DNA of 50,024 nucleotides from positions 1-50,024 of the forward strand of contig NZ_PSRR01000019.1 of assembly GCF_004296405.1 (NCBI RefSeq). Reading direction: 5' to 3'. Both the position numbers and the translations under genes were made by a program. The stretch is from Bradyrhizobium sp. Leo170 (GTDB taxonomy: Bacteria; Pseudomonadota; Alphaproteobacteria; Rhizobiales; Xanthobacteraceae). A model generated the notes under the pieces. That model did no database searches. It was not told where the DNA came from and saw only the letters and a list, made by a program, of their open reading frames with translations. Shown here piece by piece: positions 26,957 to 35,629 of this stretch (positions are counted from its first letter, which is position 1; the number at the start of each line of letters is the position of its first letter).

Positions 26957-27011
26957 AAACAAAAAGATAGAGCGGGATGACGATTCGAAGAAAAGTCGTC
27001 GCGCTCTAGCA

Positions 27012-27716
27012 TCAGCCGACGGCGCGTACGCCTTTCGCGAATGGGCTCAAGCCCAGCCATTGCTGCATCGAGCGGGCGATCGCCTTGTCGCCGGTGAGCT
27101 CGATGCCGCCGTTTGCCACCTCGCGCTCGAGCGTCGAGATCCCCATCCACACCGCGGTCATCGTGCGCAACGGGCACGTCACATAGAGATCGACCTCGTA
27201 GCCGGGATCGGTCAGGCAGAGGTCGACGATGGCGCCGTCGATCACGAGCCACCAGGATCTGCGGTCGCCCGACAGCTCCGGATAGATGAACTCGATGGTG
27301 CAACGGCGCGGCGGCAACGGCTCGGGGCGCAGATTCCGCCGCATGTCCCACATCAATAGCGACGGATCGAGATTCTTCAGCGACAGCGAGGACTCGACCC
27401 AGCGCTGGGCCCAGAAGCCGAGCGACATGATCACCTCGCGCAAATCCTCGCCGGCCTGCGTCGGCCGATAGTTCATCACGCCCGGTTGGCCCGATGGCAT
27501 CACACTGATCAGCCCGGCCACCTCCAGTTCCTTCAGCCGCTTCGACAGCAGCGAGGGCGACATCCGCGGCACGCCGCGGCGGAGGTCATTGAAGCGCGTG
27601 GTGCCGCACAGGAGCTCGCGCAGCACCAGCACGGTCCAGCGGTTGCAGACGATCTCGGCTGCCATCGCGACCGGGCAAAACTGCCCATAGCTTCCGCGCT
27701 CGGTCCTGTCAGGCAA
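27012..27716 (-). CDS. HxlR-type winged-helix transcriptional regulator
   Basis: A 234-residue regulator. Residues about 12-105 form the HxlR winged helix: CPVAMAAEIVCNRWTVLVLRELL, then FNDLRRGVPRMSPSLLSKRLKELE, the recognition helix. HxlR proteins are usually about 110-150 residues; the extra C-terminal 110 residues look like a sterol-carrier/SCP2-like ligand domain (ELTGDKAIARSMQQWLGLS), which could sense a hydrophobic or acyl ligand. It is divergent from an acyl-CoA dehydrogenase gene, its likely target. Confidence 0.85.
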   Translation of the reverse strand: MPDRTERGSYGQFCPVAMAAEIVCNRWTVLVLRELLCGTTRFNDLRRGVPRMSPSLLSKRLKELEVAGLISVMPSGQPGVMNYRPTQAGEDLREVIMSLGFWAQRWVESSLSLKNLDPSLLMWDMRRNLRPEPLPPRRCTIEFIYPELSGDRRSWWLVIDGAIVDLCLTDPGYEVDLYVTCPLRTMTAVWMGISTLEREVANGGIELTGDKAIARSMQQWLGLSPFAKGVRAVG

Positions 27717-27923
27717 TCGGCCTCTCCTGAAATGCGGTAGTACAGATATGCTAGCGCGGACCCGGCGCCAGGCCGGAAGACGCGGCGGAAAATGTAAGCA
27801 ATTCAGACGTGCTCTCGCCCCTCTCGGCGGTCACGGCGTCGCAGTACAGTTCCTGAACTGGAGCGCCCTTTGCGGCGGAATTAGGCTCTCCCACGGTGGA
27901 TATTCTCAACGATGGAGAGTGTC
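27717..27923. promoter_or_regulatory. HxlR/acyl-CoA dehydrogenase divergent control region
   Basis: This 207-base region contains an exact palindrome cagttcctgaactg (27847-27860) and a ctctcc/ggagag pair nearer the rightward start. Ribosome site ggagag precedes ATG 27924. The palindrome is a reasonable operator candidate for the HxlR protein; binding is inference. Confidence 0.45.
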
Positions 27924-29080
27924 ATGAGCAGCAACGCAGCACACAGTCTCGATGCGTCAAAATCGCGCAGCGCGGTCGAGATCGCAGAGGAGCTTGGCCC
28001 GGTCTTCGCGCGGCGCGCCGAGCAGCAGACGGATGAGGACAGGTTCGTCGCCGAGGATTTCGCCGACTGAAGGCCGCAGGCCTGGTTGAGGCCGGCGTGC
28101 CGGCCGAGCTTGGCGGCGGCGGCGCCGATGTCGACGAGCTTGCCGAGATGCTGCGCACGCTGGCCCATTACAGCGGCTCGACTGCGCTCGCCTTCTCCAT
28201 GCACACCCACCAGGTCGCGATTCCCGCCTGGCGCTGGAAGGTGCAGAAGGCGGCCCCCGTCGAGCCGCTGCTCCGGCGCATCGCCAATGAGCGCATCATC
28301 CTGTTGTCGAGCGGCGGCTCGGACTGGATCGGCGGCTCCGGCCGCGCCGAGAAGGTCGACGGCGGCTATCGCATCACCGCGCGCAAGGTGTTCTCGTCGG
28401 GCTCGCCCGCCGGCGACCTCTTGATGACGACCGCGGTGCTGGAAAGCGAAGGCGAGCCGGCAACGGTGCTGCATTTTGGCGTGCCCATGAACTCGCCGCA
28501 TGTGAAGGTGCTCGACAATTGGCGCACGCTCGGCATGCGCGGCACCGGCTCCAACGATGTTGTGATCGACGGCCACATCGTGCCGGAGGCCGCGGTCGCG
28601 GCGAGACGCAAGGCCGGCGAATGGCATCCGCTGTTCCAGATCATCGCGACCACCGCGTTCCCGCTGATCTACTCGGTCTATCTCGGCGTTGCCGAGAGCG
28701 CCCGCGACATCGCGATCGCAACCGCGAAGCGCAAGACGCCGGACCAGCATGCGATCCGGCTCGCCGGCCGTATGGATACCGAGCTCGCGGCGGCGCGGCT
28801 CGCGCGTGAATGGATGCTGGCTGCCGTGCGTCTCAACGCGCCGTCGGCTGCGACCGTCAACCAGGTGATGATGGGCCGTCAGCTCGTCGCGCGGCATGCG
28901 ATCGCGGCGGTCGAATATGCGATGGAGCTCGCCGGCGGCGCCGGCTTCTATCGCGCCACGGGGCTGGAGCGGCGCTTCCGCGACATCCAGGCAGCGCGCT
29001 ACCATCCGCTGCAATCGGGCCCGCAGGCGCAATATGCGGGATCGATGGCGCTCGGTCTGCCGGTCGACCGGGTGTATTGA
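27924..29080 (+). pseudogene. Acyl-CoA dehydrogenase, frameshifted near the N terminus
   Basis: From ATG 27924 (MSSNAAHSLDASKSRS) the frame reads 48 residues to FVAEDFAD and meets TGA at 28068-28070. One C is missing (gactgaag for gacctgaag); the next frame continues LKAAGLVEAGVPAELGGGGAD and runs unbroken to 29080. The repaired protein of about 385 residues has the acyl-CoA dehydrogenase architecture: FSMHTHQV, the FAD region ITARKVFSSGSPAGD, LGMRGTGSNDV, and the C-terminal helical domain ending RRFRDIQAARYHPLQ. This is the subgroup that includes flavin-dependent monooxygenase-like members. Unless repaired, only residues after 28068 could be made from an internal start. Confidence 0.9.
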
Positions 29081-29325
29081 GCACCGCGTTGATGACGACA
29101 ACTCGCGGTCGCGCCGCGTTCGTTGTCGCGAGGCAGGCAATCCGTCACGCCGCCGCCGGCGTCGAATGGATTGCCGCCGCACTCGCGCAACACATGATGA
29201 CGACGGCCCATGCCGGCGCGACGTTTTCGCTTCTGATGTCAAAGAGCCGAGGGGACGCGCGCCGTCGTCCTCGCGGCGGAAGACGTCCGAGGCTTGCGGC
29301 CGTTTCACCCTCTTGAGGAACGAAT

Positions 29326-29407
29326 CGTAGGGTGGGCAAAGCGAAGCGTGCCCACCGCCACGAGCCGAGTACGGAGGGTGGGCACGCTGCGCTTTGCCCA
29401 CCCTACG
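29326..29407. repeat. Palindromic repeat, gtgggcacgc family
   Basis: Arms 29326-29356 and 29377-29407 (31 bases) pair with one mismatch; core text gtagggtgggcaaagcg. With the element that follows, it accounts for most of 29081-29430, in which I see no gene. Confidence 0.85.
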
Positions 29408-29430
29408 CTTCTGATTTGCCCGCTGGGCAG

Positions 29431-30768
29431 TCACACTCCGCTGTCGTTCCCGCGAAAGCGGGGACCCATAACCACAGGTGATTGTTGTGGCGCGAGCAAG
29501 CGATTGCGGCGGAGCAGACTACAAACGCTTGTGGTTAGGGGGCCAGGGTCCCGGCTACGCCAAGGCTTCGCCGCGGCGCGCAAGCCCGGGACGGCGGGAG
29601 AGGGCTCGGTCGGCTGCGTCGACCGTGGCTGCCTCCCGGTTTTGATCCTGATCGAGCTCAGCAGCATCGCGGCGACGATCATCACCAGGATTCCACCAAG
29701 GCTGAGCGCAATCTGCATCGCAAGCCCATCCGAGATGTCGAGCAGCGCCACGTGGCTGGCGAACGCCAGCAGAACGCCGAGGCAATAGATTGGAAGCGAG
29801 TTCGCGCCACAGCGTATCGCGCCGCGCATCACGGGCGTCGCCAGCCCTCGCCAATTGTGAGGCACAAACCATGCAGCCAAAACCGCAAGAGCAAGAAAAT
29901 GCAGCAGTCGCAATGGACTGAGATTCGATTTGTCTACTGGGAAAAGCAGATTCGTCAGGGTCTGCGGGAGCAGCGGTTCCAGCGGCTTGATGCTCGAGCT
30001 CAATGCGATGATCAGGCTGAAAACCAGATAGAGAACGGCCAGGATCAGCGCCGCGCGCGAGGTCACCCACGGCCGGAATCTGTTTCCCTCGATGACCCAC
30101 CAGGCGCCAAGCACAAGCAGAAGCTGCCAGGCAAGGGGATTGAAGAACCAGACGTTGTGCGGCCAGGCGGGCACGGTCCAGCCGAAGACGTGCACGAGCC
30201 CATAAAGCAACACCGAGGCGCCAAGCGTCACGTTCGGTACGCGCAACAGCAGCCACAGAAGCGGCGCGAACAGGACGTGATAAATCACGAAAACCGGCAA
30301 GATGTCGGTGTTGACGGGACGGTATTGCAGGATCGCAGCGTGCGCGAGCGCCGTGCCCGGATGCTCCAACAGGATGCGCGTATTGGTCGCGTCGGCAAGA
30401 TGGTCGCTGCCTGCAAGGTAAACCATGATGACGCAAGCGAGCGTGAGCAGCAAAGATGCAGCATATATGTCCCATCCTCGCCGCAGCGAACGGCTGAGCA
30501 CGCCGCTCCAGCCCTCGCGCTGACGCGCCCTGCCGTAGGCCAGCGCGCAGGTCACGCCCGACACGAACATGAATACTTCCGCGGCATCGCTGAAGCCGTA
30601 GTGGCGCAGTGTTAGCCAACTTCCGATGTTGTCGGGGACATGGTCAAGAAAAATGCACCATAGTGCGATGCCGCGGCAGGCATCGATCCGCAGGTCGCGG
30701 CCGAACCCCTCGAGTTCCGGCGGCGACTCGTCAGCCAATCGCTTCGAGATGTGAGTTCGATCATGCAT
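29431..30768 (-). CDS. OpgC-type membrane acyltransferase with repeat-derived tail
   Basis: A 445-residue polytopic membrane protein of the OpgC family, which adds succinyl groups to periplasmic or osmoregulated glucans. After a short cytoplasmic N terminus the first conserved segment is LRIDACRGIALWCIFLDHVPDN, followed by FSDAAEVFMFVSGVTCALAYG and about ten hydrophobic helices to residue 385. The last roughly 50 residues, ending VVMGPRFRGNDSGV, are not family sequence: they are the translation of the intergenic repeat at 29441-29592. The functional protein probably ends near IRIKTGRQPRS. No opgG or opgH is adjacent. Confidence 0.85.
   Translation of the reverse strand: MHDRTHISKRLADESPPELEGFGRDLRIDACRGIALWCIFLDHVPDNIGSWLTLRHYGFSDAAEVFMFVSGVTCALAYGRARQREGWSGVLSRSLRRGWDIYAASLLLTLACVIMVYLAGSDHLADATNTRILLEHPGTALAHAAILQYRPVNTDILPVFVIYHVLFAPLLWLLLRVPNVTLGASVLLYGLVHVFGWTVPAWPHNVWFFNPLAWQLLLVLGAWWVIEGNRFRPWVTSRAALILAVLYLVFSLIIALSSSIKPLEPLLPQTLTNLLFPVDKSNLSPLRLLHFLALAVLAAWFVPHNWRGLATPVMRGAIRCGANSLPIYCLGVLLAFASHVALLDISDGLAMQIALSLGGILVMIVAAMLLSSIRIKTGRQPRSTQPTEPSPAVPGLRAAAKPWRSRDPGPLTTSVCSLLRRNRLLAPQQSPVVMGPRFRGNDSGV
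29441..29592. repeat. Intergenic repeat, ccataaccac family, inside a coding tail
   Basis: Left part ggggacccataaccacagg and right part cgcttgtggttagggggc followed by agggtcccggct, inverted around a variable middle. Relatives: 9506-9615 and 14131-14289. This copy is translated as the C-terminal tail of the OpgC-type protein. Confidence 0.75.
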
Positions 30769-30848
30769 CTGGTACTCTGTCCAGCGTGCGAGCGCGCTCT
30801 CGGTCGGACACAGGTCGACGAGACAGCCGATGCGGTTACGAGGCCCGG

Positions 30849-31049
30849 CTATCGGATGGCTTGGGCTTCTTTCGTGGCGGGGCGGTCGTCCCCACCGCTA
30901 ACCCGATCACCAGGGCCGGCAGGATCGCCGGCGTCGCAATTCGCTTCCCGGATTTCGTCGTTCGCAACCGGGATCAGAAGCTGCTGTCGCATTTCGGCGA
31001 GGCGGGCGCGGCAATATTCGCGGTAAAGCAGGTCTAATATGATGGACAT
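30849..31049 (-). CDS. Small hypothetical protein (66 aa)
   Basis: ATG 31047-31049 follows gcgagg at a suitable distance. The protein begins MSIILDLLYREYCRARLAEM; the first 25 residues look like a real helical N terminus of a type I have seen in small Bradyrhizobium proteins, and the rest is polar and probably disordered. No function can be given. It is transcribed toward the OpgC-type gene, 80 bases away. Confidence 0.5.
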   Translation of the reverse strand: MSIILDLLYREYCRARLAEMRQQLLIPVANDEIREANCDAGDPAGPGDRVSGGDDRPATKEAQAIR

Positions 31050-31601
31050 GATCGAATCCTCGCTTGATCATCACCGTCGACATCCCACGCATTTCCCCCG
31101 CGGCCGAAAATGACCTGTGCCGGGGGAGTTGGTTTCCGACGAGATCTGATGACGATTTTCGTGCCGCCAAAGTACGAAACGAAATCGGTATCAGCGGACA
31201 TCCAAGTGCTGCAGATCGATCTGCACCGCGGATCGTTGAGTTCGATCAATCGCGAACAACGTGGTAAAGCTGAACCAGCGCTTGCAGGCGCCGGCGATTT
31301 CTAAAAATCGGCGTGATGGCGGCAACGAGAAATAGAGTTGTCACGGCTATCTCTCCTTAAAGGAGATTTTTGACGTCGATTTTCGCAATAATATTATGGG
31401 TCTAATTTTCTGGCCGCCAAGTGAGCCAATTCACATCAGCATCGATCACGGGTGAGTGAGACTAGCAGGCGGACGCTGTGGTTTCTTGGACTGCTGCGCA
31501 CCGCATAAACGAAGGTTGGTGCGCGAATTGCAAACTACACATGCCGGCATCATTGTTGGAGCACTTTATCCGAATGTTTTATCAACGCTGGGAGAGTGGC
31601 C
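31050..31601. promoter_or_regulatory. AT-richer non-coding region before the AraC gene
   Basis: I see no gene in these 552 bases. Features: an exact 16-base palindrome tgcagatcgatctgca (31210-31225), a palindrome tctccttaaaggaga (31352-31366), and a rightward promoter-like pair ttgacg (31370-31375), 16 bases, tattat. The composition is lower in GC than the flanks, and it may include decayed sequence. Confidence 0.4.
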
Positions 31602-32582
31602 ATGTCTACCGGCGCAACCGATTTCGTATCGTATCGATTCTCGACGCGCCAGCTCCCGGAGCGGATTCGCATCCCGATGTGGCGCGAGAATTTTGGTCGA
31701 ACCATAGTCCACGCCGATATCGAGCCTTCATCGGAGGTGCCGTTTCAGGCCGAAGCGACATTACACGCCCTTCAGGGGTTGCGCATGCTCTCCTTGAAGG
31801 GTTCAGCAATGCGCTTCAAGCGGTCGCAAACGAACATTGTTGATGGTGATGACTCGATCGGCCTCATCGTCAGTCTGCCCGGCAGGAGTCAGCTATCGCA
31901 GCGCGGCCAGGAGTTCGAGCTCCGCGGCGGCGATGCAACGGCGATTCTGCATTCGGAGCCCGTCGCTGTCACCTATCTGGAAGGATTGCAATTTGGTCTG
32001 GCCTTGCCGCGCGATGCGCTTGCGTCGCGCGTGACCGAGGTCGACGACCTCACCATGCGGCCGATTTGTCGCCGAACCGAAGCGCTCCGACTTCTCATGA
32101 CTTATGTGAAGTTGGCATTGAAGGAGGACGCTCTAGCTGCCCCTAAGCTACGTGATGCGATCGTTAGTCACATCCACGATCTCGCGGCGCTCGCAATCAG
32201 CGAGCACGCTCCCTTGGGCGAGAGCAACGCGAGCGCAGTCATGGCTGCGCGCCACAGCGCCGCCCTCGACCATATCGCGGCGCACTTTCAGGACCCGGAG
32301 CTCACCCTGGAGGTGGTAGCCGATAGGCAGGGCATCTCTCCTCGTTATCTGCAGCGCCTGATGGCGTCATCCGGAACGTCGTTCACGGGGCGCGTGAATG
32401 AGTTACGGCTCCAAAAGGCGTTTATGCTGCTGTTCCAGCCCCAGGACAACGCGCGGCGAATTTCCGACATCGCGCTGGAAGTCGGCTTCTCGGATATTTC
32501 GCATTTCAACCGGCTATTCCGCGCCCGCTTCGGCGATTCGCCACGCCGCGTGCGCAGCGCCGGAGGGGGTAATGGTGCGTGA
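31602..32582 (+). CDS. AraC family transcriptional regulator
   Basis: A 326-residue regulator with an N-terminal AraC-binding-like sensing domain (about 1-190) and a C-terminal double helix-turn-helix (about 215-320). The DNA-binding part shows LTLEVVADRQGISPRYLQRLM, the first helix-turn-helix, and RRISDIALEVGFSDISHFNRLFRARFGDSPRRVR, the family signature. ATG 31602 follows gggagagt; a GTG two codons earlier is a weaker choice. Its target is not evident: both neighbours are separated by long gaps. Confidence 0.88.
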   Translation: MSTGATDFVSYRFSTRQLPERIRIPMWRENFGRTIVHADIEPSSEVPFQAEATLHALQGLRMLSLKGSAMRFKRSQTNIVDGDDSIGLIVSLPGRSQLSQRGQEFELRGGDATAILHSEPVAVTYLEGLQFGLALPRDALASRVTEVDDLTMRPICRRTEALRLLMTYVKLALKEDALAAPKLRDAIVSHIHDLAALAISEHAPLGESNASAVMAARHSAALDHIAAHFQDPELTLEVVADRQGISPRYLQRLMASSGTSFTGRVNELRLQKAFMLLFQPQDNARRISDIALEVGFSDISHFNRLFRARFGDSPRRVRSAGGGNGA

Positions 32583-32649
32583 CACGTGACCCCGATCCGC
32601 GGGTGCCGCGAGCAGTGCGGCGCTGGCGTCGCGCAACACTTGCATCTGT

Positions 32650-32732
32650 CGTAGGGTGGGCAAAGCGCAGCGTGCCCGCCGCCACGAGCGGAGTGTCGAT
32701 GGTGGGCACGCTTACGCTTTGCCCACCCTACG
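32650..32732. repeat. Palindromic repeat, gtgggcacgc family
   Basis: Left arm cgtagggtgggcaaagcgca and right arm gctttgcccaccctacg pair with a one-base insertion in the right arm. It lies between the convergent AraC and ABC-binding-protein genes, a position suited to a bidirectional transcript end. Confidence 0.8.
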
Positions 32733-32745
32733 CGGCTGCGCTCAC

Positions 32746-33945
32746 TCAATCATTGCCGATGGTTTCGCCGAACAGCTCCCAGGTTTCGCCATTGAAGCGC
32801 TGCAGGCGCATGGCTTCGATCGGGAAGTAATCGGTCGGTGATGTCCTAAGCTTGATGCCGGGCAGCAACATCGGCAGCGTCACGTCGAGATTGGCGGCCT
32901 GCTTCATGATGTTCTCGTGCGTCAGCTCGTCGCCGCACTGCTTGAGCACCTGCACCGTTGCTTCCGCCACGACATAGCCGTAGACGATGAGCTGGTCCTG
33001 CATGTTGCCGTCAGGAAAATAGGTCTTCATGAACGCAAGCCATTCCTGGACGTCCTTGTCGTCCTTCCACTGTGGATCGTTCGGATCCTTCAGCGAGTAG
33101 GACGAGATGATCCCTTTCGCATGGTCGAAGCCGGCGGGCTTCAGCACCGAGGAGACCGAGGTCGAGGTCGCGGCCAGGAAGAACATGTCCGGCTTCCAGC
33201 CGATCTCGCCGACCTTGCGGATCGCCTGCGCCGCCTGTTTCGGGATCGCATGCATGAATAGCACGTCCGCGCCGGATGATTTCAGCTTCACGATCTGGCT
33301 GTCGATGGTCGGATCGGTGGATTCATAGGTCGCTTCCGCCACGATCATCTTGGCGTGCTCCGGCCCCAGCCCCTTCTTGAAGCCGTTGCCGTAATCCTTG
33401 CCGGCGTCGTCGTTCTGGTAAAACAGCGCGATCTTCGCGTCCGGCTTGTTCTTCAGCACGTATTTTGCGTAGACCGCGGTCTCGGCCTGGTAGGAAGGCT
33501 GGAAGCCGATCGAATAGGGGAAGTGCTCGTGGTCGCCCCACAGCGTCGCGCCGGCGCCGACGAAGAGTTGCGGCACCTTCTTGTCGTTGAGATATTTGCG
33601 TACGCTCAATCCGGTCGGCGTGCCCAGCGGGTTGAGGATCGCGGCCACTTCCTCCTGCTCGACCAGCTTGCGGGTCTGCTCCACGGTCTTCGGCGGGCTG
33701 TAGGCATCGTCGAGGCTGATCAGGTTGATCTTGCGTCCGTTAAGGCCGCCCTTGTCGTTGATCATCTTGAAATAGGCGAGCTGGGTCTTCGCGATGACGC
33801 TGTAGGCCGAGGCCGGCCCGCTATAGGGCGAGGTCTGGCCGAGCCGGATCTCGGTGTCGGTCACCCCCGGACCATATTTCTTCTCCGCCGCCGCGGCCGC
33901 CGATGTCACGAGCGCCGCAATCGCGACGAGCGCCTGCCATTTCAT
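32746..33945 (-). CDS. ABC transporter substrate-binding protein, branched-chain amino acid type
   Basis: A 399-residue periplasmic type I binding protein of the LivK/Leu-Ile-Val family. Residues 1-20 (MKWQALVAIAALVTSAAAAA) are a Sec signal; the mature chain begins EKKYGPGVTDTEIRLGQTSPYSGP, the family opening. Later NDKGGLNGRKINLISLDDAYSPPKTVEQTRKLVEQE and QNDDAGKDYGNGFKKGLG are typical. No LivFGHM permease or ATPase genes are near, so it is an orphan binding protein; ligands in this large group range from amino acids to aromatic acids. Confidence 0.92.
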   Translation of the reverse strand: MKWQALVAIAALVTSAAAAAEKKYGPGVTDTEIRLGQTSPYSGPASAYSVIAKTQLAYFKMINDKGGLNGRKINLISLDDAYSPPKTVEQTRKLVEQEEVAAILNPLGTPTGLSVRKYLNDKKVPQLFVGAGATLWGDHEHFPYSIGFQPSYQAETAVYAKYVLKNKPDAKIALFYQNDDAGKDYGNGFKKGLGPEHAKMIVAEATYESTDPTIDSQIVKLKSSGADVLFMHAIPKQAAQAIRKVGEIGWKPDMFFLAATSTSVSSVLKPAGFDHAKGIISSYSLKDPNDPQWKDDKDVQEWLAFMKTYFPDGNMQDQLIVYGYVVAEATVQVLKQCGDELTHENIMKQAANLDVTLPMLLPGIKLRTSPTDYFPIEAMRLQRFNGETWELFGETIGND

Positions 33946-34129
33946 TGTCTCTCTCCCTTGCTGTTGTTCTGCTTGTTGTCGGATCGAGCCCGCCGCACGC
34001 GCGGCGTGTCGATACGATGAGCAAACCAGCGGGCGGAGATCGTGACAAGCGCGCGGGCAGGGAGGTTGCGTCGCGGCGGATGCATGCGATTACCGGCGCA
34101 TGCCGCGGGAAGGAATTACGCTTGCGCCC

Positions 34130-34231
34130 GTCATTCCGGGGCGCGCGAAGCGCGAGCCCGGAATCCATTTCGCCGTCTACGCCTGCGGCCCGATGGATTC
34201 CGGGCTCGTCCTTCGGACGCCCCGGAATGAC
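34130..34231. repeat. Palindromic repeat, gtcattccgggg family
   Basis: Left arm gtcattccggggcgcgcgaa and right arm gacgccccggaatgac, with an inner gagcccggaatcca and ggattccgggctc pair. This is a family separate from the other repeats. It is the only feature I see in the 329-base gap 33946-34274. Confidence 0.8.
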
Positions 34232-34274
34232 AAGCGCGGTTTGCGGGTCGAGCCGGAGACGACGGCGCTACACC

Positions 34275-35552
34275 TCACGCCGCTTCCGGCGGGGCCTGCT
34301 CGGTCGGCGCTTCCGGCATTGGGAAGGTCTTGTACTGCTTCGGCAGGTTGATCGGCCGATAGTCCTTCACCGCGTCCATGCGCTTGATCACGGATTCGTG
34401 GATCACGGCATCATCAGGGATCAGCCGCGGCTCGGCGTCGGGGATGTAGAAGCCGAAATGCGATTTGCGCTCCGGCCATTCCTTGTAGGTGGCCTTCTTC
34501 GGCAGGTATTCCATCATGCGCCAGCCCCAGGTCATCGGGTCGTGCATCTCGCCCGCGACGTCGGGCTTGACGTAAGTGAACGGGCTGCCCCTGCGCTGCA
34601 CGCCCCAGGCGAGCTGCTTCACCATCTGCATGTTCACCGTGAGCCCGGACTTCGTGGCCTCCTCTAACATCCAGAGCAGCGGATATTTCGACAGCGCGCT
34701 TTGCGCTTCCGGATAGCCGCCGCCGATGTCGCCATGCGCGCCGGCGAACCACACCTGCAAAATGTCCTGAGCTTCGGCCTTCTCATCGGGGATGAAGCGG
34801 TTGCTGAAGAAGAGCTGCGGCTCGTCATACTTCTTCAGGCGGAACATGCAGCGCCGCTCGTCGATCGAGATCGCCTGGCGGAAGATCCTGATGCTCGGAT
34901 TGTGCAGCGTGAAGGCGAGCTCTTCCAGGCTCGGCCAATAGAGCCGGTCCGGCCTCGGCACGAAGACGCTCGCGACCGTATCCCAAACGCCGACGAAGCG
35001 GATGGTCGGCCAGCGCACCGAGAGGATGCGCGCGAATTGCGCCGCATTGTCGTAGCGGTCCTTAGGCAGCGGTCCGAACTCGTCGCTCGCCGGCCGTTGC
35101 AGCCTGGCATCCGTGCCCGCTTTGCCGTCATCGGAGAACTGCTTGTAGGCGGTGAGCCCGCTGCCGGCGAGGTTGACCTGTTCCGGCGAGATCAGCCCGA
35201 CCTTGTGGATCAGCCTGGCCAGCACGCGCACGGTGTAAGCGCCGCGCGAGAAGCCGAACAGGTAGACCGCATCGCCATCCTGGTAATGGTGCACCAGGAA
35301 TTCATAGGCGGCGAGCACGTTGTCATCGAGCCCATAGCCGGTGGTGAGCCCCAGGATCGCATTGAAATCCTGCTTCAGCTTCCGCCACGGATCCGGCCGC
35401 GCCAGCGTCCCGACCCCGGGATCGTAATAGACGAACTGCCGCGGCGACGTCTTCTCCGTCTTGCGCAGACAGCGATACAGCTTCAGGACGTTGGAAATGT
35501 TCTCGTTGATCTCGTTCCCGGTCCCATCGCAGCAAATCACGATGTTTCGCAT
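34275..35552 (-). CDS. DUF2235 family alpha/beta-hydrolase-like protein
   Basis: A 425-residue protein of the DUF2235 family, which has an alpha/beta hydrolase core and is related to some type VI secretion phospholipase effectors. The N terminus MRNIVICCDGTGNEINENISNVL holds the family motif CDGTGN, and GFSRGAYTVRVLARLIHKVG (about residues 98-117) holds the nucleophile Ser. VWDTVASVFVP and VWFAGAHGDIGGGYPE supply the other expected catalytic positions. There is no signal peptide and no secretion gene beside it, so a cytoplasmic lipase-like role is as likely as an effector role. Confidence 0.88.
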   Translation of the reverse strand: MRNIVICCDGTGNEINENISNVLKLYRCLRKTEKTSPRQFVYYDPGVGTLARPDPWRKLKQDFNAILGLTTGYGLDDNVLAAYEFLVHHYQDGDAVYLFGFSRGAYTVRVLARLIHKVGLISPEQVNLAGSGLTAYKQFSDDGKAGTDARLQRPASDEFGPLPKDRYDNAAQFARILSVRWPTIRFVGVWDTVASVFVPRPDRLYWPSLEELAFTLHNPSIRIFRQAISIDERRCMFRLKKYDEPQLFFSNRFIPDEKAEAQDILQVWFAGAHGDIGGGYPEAQSALSKYPLLWMLEEATKSGLTVNMQMVKQLAWGVQRRGSPFTYVKPDVAGEMHDPMTWGWRMMEYLPKKATYKEWPERKSHFGFYIPDAEPRLIPDDAVIHESVIKRMDAVKDYRPINLPKQYKTFPMPEAPTEQAPPEAA

Positions 35553-35629
35553 GGCGGTGATGTTCCCCGTGCTACCGGTGCGAGTATCGAATTCGCTTTA
35601 GCCGGAAAAGAGAGTTTCAGGCTCAAAAT

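Noticed and set aside
25675..27351. A 558-residue minus-strand open frame across the alpha/beta hydrolase
   Set aside because: It joins three unrelated real features (hydrolase antisense, repeat, out-of-frame HxlR gene) and has no domain of its own.
31210..31225. A tra/lux box for quorum sensing
   Set aside because: The half-sites are similar, but the spacing is four bases too long and no luxI or luxR gene is present; kept only as an unassigned palindrome.
34275..35552. DUF2235 protein as a type VI secretion effector
   Set aside because: The fold fits, but no VgrG, Hcp, adaptor or immunity gene is nearby, so the effector role is unsupported here.
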